A stretch of 64,000 nt of DNA from Rhodoluna sp. Lineage in GTDB: Bacteria; Actinomycetota; Actinomycetes; Actinomycetales; Microbacteriaceae. The notes beneath the pieces are model-generated. The model saw nothing but the letters and a program-made list of their open reading frames with translations. It was not told the DNA's origin and ran no database searches. The first letter of the stretch is position 1, and each line of letters begins with the position of its first letter. The stretch covers positions 1-64,000 of the forward strand of contig JAURIU010000002.1 in the NCBI GenBank assembly GCA_030832605.1, written 5' to 3'. The translations under genes and the position numbers were made by a program. This document shows positions 10,847 through 19,030 of the stretch, piece by piece.

Positions 10847-11029
10847 ATGTCTTTCTTGGCTAACGCGACCGAAGAGCACGGCGAGCACGCTGTAACGCTG
10901 CTCGACACAATGCCATATTTTTTGGTGGCGATGGGTGTCTTTCTACTTTTGGCATGGGTGACCTGGTCATACCGTGATGTGGCAAACCGTCACGACCACA
11001 AGAGCAAAGACTCTAAGGGACACCACTAA
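10847..11029 (+). CDS. small His-rich single-span membrane protein
   Basis: A 60-residue protein with TAAGGAG seven bases before its ATG, so it is very likely translated. It has one membrane span at about residues 22-41 ([19 protein letters not shown]). Short His/Glu- and His/Lys-rich segments flank it (EEHGEHA near 9-15; [13 protein letters not shown] at the end). It sits between proA and nadD. I recognise no family. The His clusters could bind metal, but that is only a suggestion. Confidence 0.75.
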   Translation: MSFLANATEEHGEHAVTLLDTMPYFLVAMGVFLLLAWVTWSYRDVANRHDHKSKDSKGHH

Positions 11030-11049
11030 ACCGCATTCGCGGAGCATTC

Positions 11050-11646
11050 ATGACCAAGGTGCGTTTGGGAGTGATGGGTGGAACGTTCGACCCTATTCAC
11101 AATGGGCACCTCGTGGCAGCATCCGAGGCGGCAGCGGCTTTCAATCTCTCTGAAGTCATCTTCGTGCCGACCGGTGAACCTTGGCAGAAATCTCGCAAGG
11201 TAACCAAATCTGAAGACCGCTATTTGATGACTGTGGTTGCCACTGCATCAAACCCACGATTCAAGGTGAGCCGAGTCGACATAGATCGCGCTGGCCCAAC
11301 CTACACAATCGACACTTTGCTAGAGATACACGCACTTCACCCAGACGCTGATCTCTACTTCATAACCGGTGCCGACGCCATCGCTCAAATTCTTTCTTGG
11401 CGCGACGTTGATAAAATCTGGGGCCTAGCCCACTTTGTTGCGGTGAGCCGACCAGGTCACCAAATGAAGCTGCCCGAGCATCCAGAGGGTGCTATTTCTG
11501 TTCTTGAGATTCCCGCTTTGGCCATCTCGAGCACCGACATTAGGCAACGGGTTAGTGCCGCCAAGCCGGTTTGGTATCTCGTGCCAGATGGCGTGGTGCA
11601 GTACATCGCCAAGCACCAGCTCTATGTGGGGGAGAACCATGGCTAA
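11050..11646 (+). CDS. nadD: nicotinate-nucleotide adenylyltransferase
   Basis: A 198-residue nucleotidyltransferase that makes NaAD from NaMN and ATP in NAD synthesis. The nucleotide-binding signature [12 protein letters not shown] is at residues 10-21 and the second motif ISSTDIRQR lies near 160-168. Length is normal. Its stop overlaps the following start by 8 bases, and the nadD-rsfS association (one gene apart here) is widely conserved. Confidence 0.97.
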   Translation: MTKVRLGVMGGTFDPIHNGHLVAASEAAAAFNLSEVIFVPTGEPWQKSRKVTKSEDRYLMTVVATASNPRFKVSRVDIDRAGPTYTIDTLLEIHALHPDADLYFITGADAIAQILSWRDVDKIWGLAHFVAVSRPGHQMKLPEHPEGAISVLEIPALAISSTDIRQRVSAAKPVWYLVPDGVVQYIAKHQLYVGENHG

Positions 11647-12412
11647 CGAAGTCGTTCCATACCCCTCGTACTCGCAAAAAGCGGCCTACCCGGTTTCGCA
11701 CAAATCTCCCGCCGCAGTGGTCGAGGTTGAGGCTGAGGCAGTTACGCCTGAAGAGCAGACTCCCAAATTCTTTCCGCTCGTTCCCGTCGGTTCTGCCGCA
11801 GTGACAGACACGGATGCTCCGACCGAGGACCAGACTCAAGCCGAACCAGAACAGCTCGCCGAGGAATTGCCTGAGGCGATAGTTGAGCTGGAGGTAGAGG
11901 TTGGGCAGGATTCAGAGGTCGAGCCTGAGCCTGTGGTCGAGCCTGAGCTTGTGGTCGAGCCTGAGCTTGTGGCCGAGCCTGAGCCGGTCGCAGAACTATC
12001 ACCCTTCCAGATTTCGGGATCGCTCGTTCTTGAGCCGCAAACCAACTCGATTGTGATCACTCAGGTTCCAGATGCTCTTTTGGCTGGCTCGATTGTGACC
12101 GAAACCGGAGAGATTCTTACCACTGGAGCGATTGACATCATTACTCCTCCGGCTACCGGTGAGATTGAGATCATTCCGGATTCTCCCGACGCCGACTCTG
12201 CCGATGCCATTGATTCGGCAACCGAGTACGTTTCTTCGGTTGCACCGATCAGGTCTTCTGGGGTTATGAACTCTAAGGCAAAGATCGGCGTGCTTCCTGG
12301 CAAGCTGCGAAAGTCGATGGAGCATGTGGTTCTAGCAACCACTCTTGCGGTATCGATTATCACCATCTCTTCACTTTTGGCACTTGCCTACATGTTCGGC
12401 ATCTTACGATAG
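11639..12412 (+). CDS. acidic Pro/Glu-repeat protein with C-terminal membrane anchor
   Basis: A 257-residue protein; GGGGGAG directly before ATG 11639 fixes the start. Residues 20-120 are rich in Glu, Val and Pro, with a six-residue repeat (VEPEPV / VEPELV / VEPELV / AEPEPV) at about 94-117. Residues 121-195 read like beta-strands with Thr/Ile ([19 protein letters not shown]). A basic patch ([14 protein letters not shown]) precedes one membrane span at about 229-251, right at the C-terminus, so most of the protein is probably cytoplasmic. A protein of this kind at this locus occurs in related actinobacteria as far as I recall; no function is known to me. Confidence 0.7.
   Translation: MANEVVPYPSYSQKAAYPVSHKSPAAVVEVEAEAVTPEEQTPKFFPLVPVGSAAVTDTDAPTEDQTQAEPEQLAEELPEAIVELEVEVGQDSEVEPEPVVEPELVVEPELVAEPEPVAELSPFQISGSLVLEPQTNSIVITQVPDALLAGSIVTETGEILTTGAIDIITPPATGEIEIIPDSPDADSADAIDSATEYVSSVAPIRSSGVMNSKAKIGVLPGKLRKSMEHVVLATTLAVSIITISSLLALAYMFGILR
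11918..11989 (+). repeat. four 18-bp tandem repeats in the Glu/Pro-rich gene
   Basis: Four adjacent copies of an 18-base unit (consensus GTCGAGCCTGAGCYTGTG) encode the V-E-P-E-x-V hexapeptides. The middle two are identical and the outer ones differ at a few bases. Such a tract can change copy number by slippage without breaking the frame. Confidence 0.85.
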
Positions 12413-12417
12413 ATGTA

Positions 12418-12792
12418 ATGACTGCAACTAAACAGGCCGTGGCCGCCACTCAAATCGCCGCAAATGCTGCTCTAGATAAACTCGCTGAAAATGTCGTCGC
12501 TCTCGACGTCAGCAACAACTTAGCCCTCACCGATGTTTTTCTTCTGGTGAGTGGGCGCAGTGAGCGCCAAGTAGCCGCAATCTCAGACTCGGTTGAAGAG
12601 AAAATGCTCGAAGCGGGCTACAAGACTCTTAGGCGAGAAGGCAAAACTCTCGCTCGTTGGATTCTGCTCGACTTCGGAGACGTCATCGTTCATGTGATGC
12701 ACGAAGAAGACCGAGTCTTCTATTCTCTAGAGCGCCTCTGGAACGACAGCCCTATCGTAAAGTTAGACGCTGCAACGGCTGCAAAACTGTAG
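12418..12792 (+). CDS. rsfS: ribosome silencing factor RsfS
   Basis: A 124-residue Iojap/YbeB-family protein that binds L14 and blocks subunit joining when nutrients are short. DVSNNLALTDVFLLVSGRS (near 30-48) and DFGDVIVHVMHEEDRVFYSLERLW (near 80-105, read in two parts) are hallmark segments. TACGAT at 12405-12410 lies 7 nt before the ATG, so in addition to read-through from nadD it may have a leaderless promoter inside the end of the previous gene. Confidence 0.95.
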   Translation: MTATKQAVAATQIAANAALDKLAENVVALDVSNNLALTDVFLLVSGRSERQVAAISDSVEEKMLEAGYKTLRREGKTLARWILLDFGDVIVHVMHEEDRVFYSLERLWNDSPIVKLDAATAAKL

Positions 12793-12823
12793 TAATCTAA
12801 ACAAGTTGTCATCCTGGCAACTC

Positions 12824-12896
12824 GGGCCTGTGGCGCAGCTGGTAGCGCACCTGCATGGCATGCAGGGGGTCAGGGGTTCAAATCCCCTCAGGTCCA
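12824..12896 (+). tRNA. tRNA-Ala (anticodon GGC)
   Basis: Full cloverleaf: acceptor GGGCCTG with CAGGTCC, which includes the G3-U70 wobble pair that marks tRNA-Ala; anticodon stem CCTGC/GCAGG around ATGGCAT, anticodon GGC; T arm GGGGTTCAAATCCCC. A73 is the discriminator and CCA is not encoded. TAATCT at 12793-12798 is a possible -10 box. Confidence 0.97.
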
Positions 12897-12902
12897 CAAA
12901 TG

Positions 12903-12935
12903 AAAAAGGAACTCCTCACGGAGTTCCTTTTTTTG
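12903..12935 (+). terminator. terminator after tRNA-Ala
   Basis: AAAAAGGAACTCC (12903-12915) pairs perfectly with GGAGTTCCTTTTT (12920-12932) around TCAC and runs into seven T residues. It begins 6 nt after the mature tRNA end. Confidence 0.93.
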
Positions 12936-13019
12936 TTTAAACGAGCCAATTCAGCCACCTTGGTCGATCATGAATGAAGCCAAAAAACCAACGGGTTCTG
13001 GCAAGCGCGGCATCAAACC

Positions 13020-13031
13020 TATACTGCTCTT
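13020..13031 (+). promoter_or_regulatory. leaderless -10 box of deoC
   Basis: TATACT (13020-13025) lies 6 nt before the deoC ATG and no ribosome site is present, so transcription probably starts at or next to the start codon. A weak -35 candidate is TTCTGG at 12996-13001 (18-base spacer). Confidence 0.5.
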
Positions 13032-13733
13032 ATGACCACAAGCTATCGCGGCTACACCTTTGAACAAGTCGCTAAGACCATTGACCACTCGGTTCTAAAG
13101 CCAGACGCAACCAAGAACGACATCATCGCCGCTTGCTCGTTGGCCGCCAAGTATCACGTCGCCACCGTCTGCATTAGGCCCATGGATGTTGCCCTCGCGG
13201 CATCCCTCCTGGCCAACACCGACGTTGGCGTGGCTACCGTAATCGGTTTTCCGCATGGCACCACCACCACCGCAACCAAGGTTTTTGAAGCCGTTGAAGC
13301 TATTCGAAACGGTGCAACCGAACTAGACATGGTGCTCAACGTTTCGGCGTTAATCTCTGGCGATTACCAGTTGGTTGAGGAGGACATCCGCGCTGTTGTT
13401 TTAGCGGCTAAAGGACAACTCGAAACCGCCAGCATCAAGGTGATTTTTGAAACTGCGTTGCTCACCCCAGAGTTGATCGTGAAGGCATGTGAGCTTTCTG
13501 AAAAGGCACGCGCCGACTATGTGAAAACTTCGACCGGATTCGCAAGCGAAGGCGCCACTATCGAAAACGTGCGTCTGATGAAAGCGACCGTGGGAGACCG
13601 CATGAAGGTCAAGTCTTCGGGCGGAGTGCGCACGTTGGATCAACTCATCGACTTCATGAACGAAGGGGTTACTCGTTCGGGTTGCTCGGCAACCGAGGCC
13701 GTGCTCTCGGAGTTTTTGGCGAACGCTCGCTAG
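13032..13733 (+). CDS. deoC: deoxyribose-phosphate aldolase
   Basis: A 233-residue TIM-barrel aldolase that splits deoxyribose-5-phosphate into acetaldehyde and glyceraldehyde-3-phosphate, salvaging deoxynucleosides. The Schiff-base Lys is in DYVKTSTGFAS at about residue 164, and the second active-site Lys is in VKSSGGVRT near 195. IDHSVLKPDAT at 16-26 is the N-terminal signature. It stands alone after the tRNA terminator. The tdk gene at 61 kb belongs to the same salvage theme. Confidence 0.96.
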   Translation: MTTSYRGYTFEQVAKTIDHSVLKPDATKNDIIAACSLAAKYHVATVCIRPMDVALAASLLANTDVGVATVIGFPHGTTTTATKVFEAVEAIRNGATELDMVLNVSALISGDYQLVEEDIRAVVLAAKGQLETASIKVIFETALLTPELIVKACELSEKARADYVKTSTGFASEGATIENVRLMKATVGDRMKVKSSGGVRTLDQLIDFMNEGVTRSGCSATEAVLSEFLANAR

Positions 13734-13803
13734 CTCCAAGCGCGTTATCGCGTCTGGCTGTTCTTCACAGCGGTTTTTCAGGTTCTTGCTTAGACTAAAA
13801 ACT

Positions 13804-14562
13804 ATGAGTAACTCACACAACCCAGTATTCAACCGCGTGCTTAAGGCGCCGACCGTAAACCAAGAGGCCGTTGACGCTCAGTTTGAGCAAATCACCAGTG
13901 GCAACAAGATGACCTTTGAAGGCACCTCGGTAAAAATCGCAGGTCTTTTCATCGTTCTTTTGGCAGCTGCTGGAGCAACTTGGCTTTTCGCTCCTATCGA
14001 AACTCAAATCGCTCTGCTGCTTCCGGCAGCGTTGGTCGGTTTCGGTCTAGCCCTTTGGCTTACCTTTAGCCGCAAAATCAACCCGGTTGGCGTTGTCGTC
14101 TATGCCGCAGTTGAGGGCGTTTTCTTGGGTGGACTCTCGAGCCTGTTCGAGCAAATGTACCCAGGCATCGTCTACACCGCAGTGATGGCTACTTTGGTCA
14201 CCGCTGGTGGAATGTTTGCCGCTTACTACTTTGGGCTAATCAAGGTGGATGCTCGCTTCACCCGCATCATGTTCGCATCGCTCATCGGCTATGGCCTTTT
14301 CGCTCTGGTTAACTTCGGTTTCTCGATGTTCACCGGTGGTTCGATGAATGCATACGGAACCGAATGGGGCTGGGCGATTGCTCTAGTTGGTGTCGGTCTT
14401 GCAGCATTCACTTTGAACCTTGACTTCGAAGACATCAAGCAGGGCGTGGCTAAAGGCCTACCAGCCGAATACGAGTGGCGTGCGGCCTTTGGTCTTACCG
14501 TGACTCTGATCTGGCTTTACGTCGAGATTCTTCGACTACTTTCGATTCTGCGCCGCGACTAA
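13804..14562 (+). CDS. Bax inhibitor-1 / YccA family membrane protein
   Basis: A 252-residue protein with a soluble N-terminal stretch of about 45 residues (NPVFNRVLKAPTVNQEAV) and seven hydrophobic segments, matching the actinobacterial Bax1-I family. Characterised relatives such as B. subtilis YetJ act as pH-sensitive calcium leak channels; that role here is inferred. The conserved C-terminal Asp-containing region (LNLDFEDIKQGVAKG, then EWRAAFGL) is present. I start at ATG 13804 because TAGACT at 13791-13796 lies 7 nt upstream, indicating a leaderless mRNA; an upstream in-frame ATG at 13786 lies before this box. Confidence 0.88.
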   Translation: MSNSHNPVFNRVLKAPTVNQEAVDAQFEQITSGNKMTFEGTSVKIAGLFIVLLAAAGATWLFAPIETQIALLLPAALVGFGLALWLTFSRKINPVGVVVYAAVEGVFLGGLSSLFEQMYPGIVYTAVMATLVTAGGMFAAYYFGLIKVDARFTRIMFASLIGYGLFALVNFGFSMFTGGSMNAYGTEWGWAIALVGVGLAAFTLNLDFEDIKQGVAKGLPAEYEWRAAFGLTVTLIWLYVEILRLLSILRRD

Positions 14563-14579
14563 TCCTCGCTGCAGTTTGG

Positions 14580-17500
14580 TCAAGAGGCATCCGCGAAGGC
14601 GGGTGCCTCTTTGCTTTGCTGCTGCGATTGCCAGTTGGCCCAGAGTGCTTTTAGATCCCACGCGTTTTCTGCCATGAGTGACACCCCGCGAACTCCGGTT
14701 CGACGGGTTTTCGCCGAGATCAGCAGCAACTTGGTGTTGAAGAGAGTCGAAGCGCAGCGCTGCTGGGCTTCGTCGAAGAACGTTGAGTCAGAGCATCCGT
14801 GCCCGTCGTCGAGGGTGATGAACACCACTCGTTTGCCCGAGCGCATCGGTGGAGTTTGGGTGGCCACTCGCACCCCGGCCACCAACACCTCGGTCTTGCT
14901 GCGCAGGTGAACCAACTCGTCTGAACGGGTGACTCCCATTGCGTCTAGCATCGGTCGGTATTTATCGAGGATGTGCCCCGAGATGTCCATCTTGAGAATG
15001 GCTAACTCGGCCGCCACGCGATCTTCTGTAGATATTTCGGCGTTTCCGGTAGGCATTCGTTCGGTGACGGTGAAATCGAGCATCGGCTGGTTTGGGTCGA
15101 GGGTTGGGCGCTTGACCACCGAGTTGAGCTCGCGAACTCGCATGACTATGTCGCCACGGGTGTGGCTATCGACATTGGCCAGTTGGTCTAGCGCGCCAAT
15201 GGTGGCTAAACGCTCTAGGGTTCGACGGCTTGGCTTGGCTCGCAGGTAGAAATCGGCTACGTCGGTGTAGGGCTGATGCTCTATGACGCGCTTTATCTCT
15301 GCCTCACTAACTCCCTGAATTTCGGTCAGCGCCATTCGAATGCCGAACGCTGGCTCATTCGGGTCTGTGGTTACCCGAGGTGCCGGTTGCACCAGGTATT
15401 CGTCGGTTGATTGATTCACATCGAGCGGAAGTAGGCGAACACCCAAACGCCTGGCTTCGGCGAGTAGCAAACGTCTCGGATACATTCCCGGGTCGTGGGT
15501 GAACAGTCCGGCCATGAACTCGGTGGGGTAGTGAGTTTTGAGCCAGGCGCTTTGGTAGGTGGGCATCGCGAATGCTGCTCCGTGAGCTTTGCAGAAGCCG
15601 AACGATCCAAACCCCTCGAGCGTCGCCCAAACCTTGTCGATGGTTTCTTGGGTGTAGCCCTTCTCTCTGGCCTTTTGTTTGAAGAACGTTGCTACCTGCG
15701 GCGCAAGCCTAGGGTTTTCGAGGTTTCTTCTGAACTCATCGGCCTTGGCCAAACCGCATCCGGTCATCACATTGAAAATGCGCAACACGTGCTCGTGAAA
15801 AATCACCACTCCGTATGTCTCTCGAAGAATGGGCTCGAGATCTGGGTGTAGGTATTCGGGAGTAGCGAACCCGTGTCGGCCATCTAGGTATGGCGCAATC
15901 ATGTTGCCCTTCATCGGGCCCGGTCGAAACAGCGAGATTTGAATGGTCAGGTCGTTGAACTCGGTGGGCTGATGTTTGCCGGTTAGTTCGCGTTGGCCGG
16001 GGCTTTCGATTTGAAAAATGCCCAAGGTGTTGGTGGTTCGAATCTGCTTGAAGGTTTCTGCGTCGTCCCGGGGTATCTCGTCTAGTTCGAGTTTTTCTCC
16101 TTTCACTCGCTCGAGTTCTCGAACCGCATAGGCCATCGCGCTCTGCATGCGAACACCCAGAACGTCGAGTTTCAGAAAGCCCATGGGGTCCATGTCGTCT
16201 TTGTCGAACTGACTCATCGGCAGCCCCATGCCGCTGGTTTCTACCGGGGTCAGATTGAGTAGCGTTGCGTCGCCTAGAATCACACCGCACGGATGCATCG
16301 AGATATGTCTAGGCAATCGATCGAGCCGCTCGGTGATATCGACCAGCAGGTTCATTTGGCGGTCGCTTTCGACCGATTGGGCGAGTGCGGCCAGTTCGGG
16401 TTTGGTCCCCAGCGCGTTTCTGAAAGTTCTTGCACTAAACCGCCACATGTTTTTGGCGATGTCATCGATTTGGTCTTCGTCTAAGCCGAGAGCCAGCCCT
16501 GAGTCTCGCATAGCCCCTCGGCCGCGATAGGTGCTTTGCATCGAGAGCAAGGTCACTCTGTTGCTGCCGTAGCGTTTGAAAATCTCTCGATAAATGTCGT
16601 GCCGCCTGGCCGATTCAACATCGATGTCGATATCTGGCAGGCTGCTGCGCTCGGTGCTCAAGAATCGCTCAAAAAGCAGCTCGTGCTCTATCGGGTCAAC
16701 CCCGCTGATGCCCAGCAGGTAGTTGGTAAGCGAGCCAGCACCCGAACCTCGCGCCGCAATTCGTATCTTCATGTCGCGAATCATTTGGGTCACGTCGGCA
16801 ACGGTGAGAAAGTAAGTGGCAAATCCGAGGCGGTTGATGGTGATCAGTTCTTGGCTTAGTCGGTGTCGAATCGAAGCAAGCTGATTATCGGATGCACGTG
16901 GGTAACGCCACTCAATCGCACCGTTTGCCTTTTGCCAAAGCACTTCGAAAGGGTTGCCATCGATTCCGAGGGTGCTCTTCTCTGGGGTTTTTGGCTTGCC
17001 CCAGCCGCAATCGTTCGGTGGGTTTAGGCGAGCATGGTCGGCCAGTGTCATCGTGGTTTCGATCAGGCTCTTGGCGCGTGCCTGATCTTGGGTTATTTCG
17101 ATTGCCAGCGCTCGCATTTTGCTGGCCGGTTTGAGCCAGGCTTGGGCGTTGGGTTGCGGTGTAAACATTCCGAGCGGTTCGAGATGCCTAGCAGCGTCGA
17201 GCACATCGGCTGTAAGGGCGTCGTCTGGTTCGAGATAGCGAACGGCGTTGGTGAGAACCGTGGGGATTCCCATCGAATCGGCCAGCTGTAGCAATCGGTT
17301 CGCCTGCAGGTTGCAAAACGGTGAACCCGGTTCGGTTAGGTGACTGGTGATTTCTACGACAAGAGCCCGAGTCGAGATGAAAGCTTTTCGCCAGTTTTTG
17401 AGGCGTTCGGCTGTGAGGGTGCGATCGCCGGCTAAGGCAGCTTCGCCCACGTCGCTGTTGTTACCGACTAACACGCTGACCAAAGCGACTCCATCACGCA

Positions 17501-17876
17501 CAGCTAATCGAGCAAGCTCGCTCCGCTTGATTGCCGGGTTTTGTTGCTTACGCGTTTTCTGATGAGCGGTTGAGACTATGGCGCAGAGCGCAGACCAACC
17601 CAAGCCGCCATCGTGACCGTGTGCGAGCACCACCACACGGCCGAGCGACATACCGGCGTCATCGACCGCTTCAAGATCAACGCCAACTATCGGCGAAATG
17701 CCCATCTTGAGACACGCGCCAATGTGCTTCACCGCGCCGTAAAGACCATCTCGGTCGGTAATCGCCAGGGCGCTCTCACCTCTCGAAGCGGCGGCCTCGA
17801 CCATGATTTCGGGGCGTGTGACCCCGTAGTGCCCCGAAAACGCTGAAGCCACATGCAGGTGAATGAATTCACTCAT
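14580..17876 (-). CDS. dnaE2: error-prone DNA polymerase DnaE2 (ImuC)
   Basis: A 1098-residue C-family polymerase alpha subunit of the mutagenic type. The PHP domain starts with FIHLHVASAFSGHYG (residues 4-18) and includes ALAITDRDGLYG near 37-48. The catalytic palm has PDIDIDVESARRHDIYR near 413-429, the form typical of DnaE2 rather than replicative DnaE1. After the fingers and helix-hairpin-helix part, an OB-fold (VLVAGVRVATQTPP) ends the protein; the length suits ImuC. It lies 28 bp after the DUF6504 gene, behind a LexA box, so it should be damage-induced translesion polymerase. It normally works with ImuB, which is not at this locus. Confidence 0.93.
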   Translation of the reverse strand: MSEFIHLHVASAFSGHYGVTRPEIMVEAAASRGESALAITDRDGLYGAVKHIGACLKMGISPIVGVDLEAVDDAGMSLGRVVVLAHGHDGGLGWSALCAIVSTAHQKTRKQQNPAIKRSELARLAVRDGVALVSVLVGNNSDVGEAALAGDRTLTAERLKNWRKAFISTRALVVEITSHLTEPGSPFCNLQANRLLQLADSMGIPTVLTNAVRYLEPDDALTADVLDAARHLEPLGMFTPQPNAQAWLKPASKMRALAIEITQDQARAKSLIETTMTLADHARLNPPNDCGWGKPKTPEKSTLGIDGNPFEVLWQKANGAIEWRYPRASDNQLASIRHRLSQELITINRLGFATYFLTVADVTQMIRDMKIRIAARGSGAGSLTNYLLGISGVDPIEHELLFERFLSTERSSLPDIDIDVESARRHDIYREIFKRYGSNRVTLLSMQSTYRGRGAMRDSGLALGLDEDQIDDIAKNMWRFSARTFRNALGTKPELAALAQSVESDRQMNLLVDITERLDRLPRHISMHPCGVILGDATLLNLTPVETSGMGLPMSQFDKDDMDPMGFLKLDVLGVRMQSAMAYAVRELERVKGEKLELDEIPRDDAETFKQIRTTNTLGIFQIESPGQRELTGKHQPTEFNDLTIQISLFRPGPMKGNMIAPYLDGRHGFATPEYLHPDLEPILRETYGVVIFHEHVLRIFNVMTGCGLAKADEFRRNLENPRLAPQVATFFKQKAREKGYTQETIDKVWATLEGFGSFGFCKAHGAAFAMPTYQSAWLKTHYPTEFMAGLFTHDPGMYPRRLLLAEARRLGVRLLPLDVNQSTDEYLVQPAPRVTTDPNEPAFGIRMALTEIQGVSEAEIKRVIEHQPYTDVADFYLRAKPSRRTLERLATIGALDQLANVDSHTRGDIVMRVRELNSVVKRPTLDPNQPMLDFTVTERMPTGNAEISTEDRVAAELAILKMDISGHILDKYRPMLDAMGVTRSDELVHLRSKTEVLVAGVRVATQTPPMRSGKRVVFITLDDGHGCSDSTFFDEAQQRCASTLFNTKLLLISAKTRRTGVRGVSLMAENAWDLKALWANWQSQQQSKEAPAFADAS
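14582..14612 (+). terminator. terminator between the Bax-inhibitor gene and dnaE2
   Basis: A 13-bp stem (AAGAGGCATCCGC 14582-14594 with GCGGGTGCCTCTT 14599-14611, one G-T pair) around GAAG, followed by TTTGCTTT on the plus strand. It ends transcripts of the plus-strand gene and overlaps the last codons of the convergent dnaE2, whose stop is at 14580-14582. Confidence 0.7.
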
Positions 17877-17904
17877 GATCGCTCAACCAGCCCCTCTTTG
17901 CGCT

Positions 17905-18195
17905 CTATTCGAAAACTCGCACCAGCCGCCAAATGCCGTCTGAGGTGTTGTGAATTAGTTCGAACTGGCTCTTTGCTTTGGTCACCCCAGAAGCTAAGAG
18001 TCGCCACATTTCTACTTCGAGCACTCCGGCACCGATGCCGCGCTGAACCCTGGCCGCTTCGTTCCACCATTCACGCCGAGCAAACCAGCGAATCGGGGGA
18101 GCAGAAACAAGAAAACTCTCGTTACGCCAAGAAAAACCAATCGGCTGACCATTTTTGTCGACTGCTACGGTGACGATCTCGTCTACCCTGAGCAT
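17905..18195 (-). CDS. DUF6504 family protein
   Basis: A 96-residue protein with the pattern of DUF6504: an N-terminal DEIVTV segment, FSWRNESFLV, RWFARREWWNEAARV near 36-50, EMWRL near 62-66 and a closing GIWRLVRVFE. In actinobacteria such proteins are encoded next to imuB/dnaE2; their biochemical role is unknown. Here it is the first gene of the SOS transcript, with AGAGG seven bases before its ATG and the LexA box 18 nt further upstream. The basic, aromatic-rich composition would suit nucleic-acid or protein contacts, which is speculation. Confidence 0.75.
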   Translation of the reverse strand: MLRVDEIVTVAVDKNGQPIGFSWRNESFLVSAPPIRWFARREWWNEAARVQRGIGAGVLEVEMWRLLASGVTKAKSQFELIHNTSDGIWRLVRVFE

Positions 18196-18213
18196 TTTGA
18201 AACCTCTTTCTAT

Positions 18214-18229
18214 TCGAAAATCTGTTCGA
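18214..18229 (-). promoter_or_regulatory. LexA (SOS) box of the DUF6504-dnaE2 operon
   Basis: The 16-mer TCGAAAATCTGTTCGA matches 14 of 16 positions of the actinobacterial SOS box TCGAACATATGTTCGA, and its flanks extend the inverted repeat to ATTCGAA/TTCGAAT (18212-18231). It sits just downstream of the predicted transcription start and 18 nt before the DUF6504 ATG, an ideal place to block the promoter. Confidence 0.88.
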
Positions 18230-18237
18230 ATAACAAG

Positions 18238-18265
18238 AGTGTATGAACCCCCTCGGACATATCAA
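18238..18265 (-). promoter_or_regulatory. promoter of DUF6504-dnaE2
   Basis: On the minus strand TTGATA (18265-18260), a 16-base spacer and TACACT (18243-18238). The start expected about 7 nt downstream falls at the edge of the LexA box. Confidence 0.6.
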
Positions 18266-18298
18266 ATTGACTACGGCGTGTCGGCCTGAAATGGGCGA

Positions 18299-19030
18299 TT
18301 AAAGTGCAGAAATCAGGCTTGGCTCGTTTACTCGAACCTTGCCGACCTCGCTTGAAACCTTGTGGAAAAGTGCCTCGGCGGCTACTTCGTCAGAACCGGC
18401 GGCAATCGCATCCAAGAGGTCTTGATCGCCTTCAATGTGCGGGTCGATCCATGCTTCGAAGGTTTCAGGGGTGAGCAAAAGCGGGTTTCGGTCGTGAATG
18501 TGCGAAAGCTCAGGCGCGCTGTCTTTGGTTAGCGTAGTGGCCGAAAGTAGCCACCTGGTCGGGTCATTGGCCGCCTTAGACGGGTCTAGCCACCACTCGT
18601 ATAGCCCGGCGAGAGCAAAAACCCCGTCGTCGCCCGCGTGAATGTAAAAAGGCTGCTTCGAGCCATCGGCCAGCACCTGCCATTCGTAGTAGCCCGAAGC
18701 AGGAATCACGCAGCGCCGGCGCACCACCGATTCTTTGAACGATGGCTTCTCGAGAATCGTCTCGATGCGACCGTTGATCAGGGGAGCACCGTCGATCGCC
18801 TTTGCCCAACGCGGCACCAGCCCCCACCTAGCGGCATGAAATTCGCGGTTGAGCTCGCCAACCGGCGCCCCGGCCTCGTCTTTCTCAAAAGAACGGTCAA
18901 CCAAGATGGCGATGTTCTGGGTCGGGGCAACGTTGTATGAAATGCCAGGCATCTCGCCAACAACCTCGTCTGCCTCAAAAATCGTGAGCAGTTCGCCAAC
19001 CGTTCTGGCAACTACGAAACGTCCGCACAT
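18299..19030 (-). CDS. SRAP / YedK-type abasic-site shielding protein
   Basis: A 243-residue SOS-response-associated peptidase family protein (HMCES/YedK) that forms a stable thiazolidine cross-link with abasic sites in single-stranded DNA. The catalytic Cys is residue 2, exposed after Met removal (MCGRFV). Other active-site residues are present: Asn86 in LINGRIET, Glu116 in GYYEW and His179 in IHDRNP. It lies upstream of, and on the same strand as, the SOS operon, with 103 bp containing the LexA box between them. I see no LexA box in front of this gene itself. Gene neighbourhood and chemistry both indicate DNA-damage tolerance. Confidence 0.95.
   Translation of the reverse strand: MCGRFVVARTVGELLTIFEADEVVGEMPGISYNVAPTQNIAILVDRSFEKDEAGAPVGELNREFHAARWGLVPRWAKAIDGAPLINGRIETILEKPSFKESVVRRRCVIPASGYYEWQVLADGSKQPFYIHAGDDGVFALAGLYEWWLDPSKAANDPTRWLLSATTLTKDSAPELSHIHDRNPLLLTPETFEAWIDPHIEGDQDLLDAIAAGSDEVAAEALFHKVSSEVGKVRVNEPSLISAL

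Noticed and set aside
11918-11989. Short tandem repeats as a possible CRISPR or satellite array
   Set aside because: There are no spacers, the unit is 18 bases, and it is in frame inside a coding gene.
15736-16290. Minus-strand frame of 184 codons inside dnaE2
   Set aside because: It is an Arg-rich out-of-frame shadow of the polymerase palm region; dnaE2 is intact across it.
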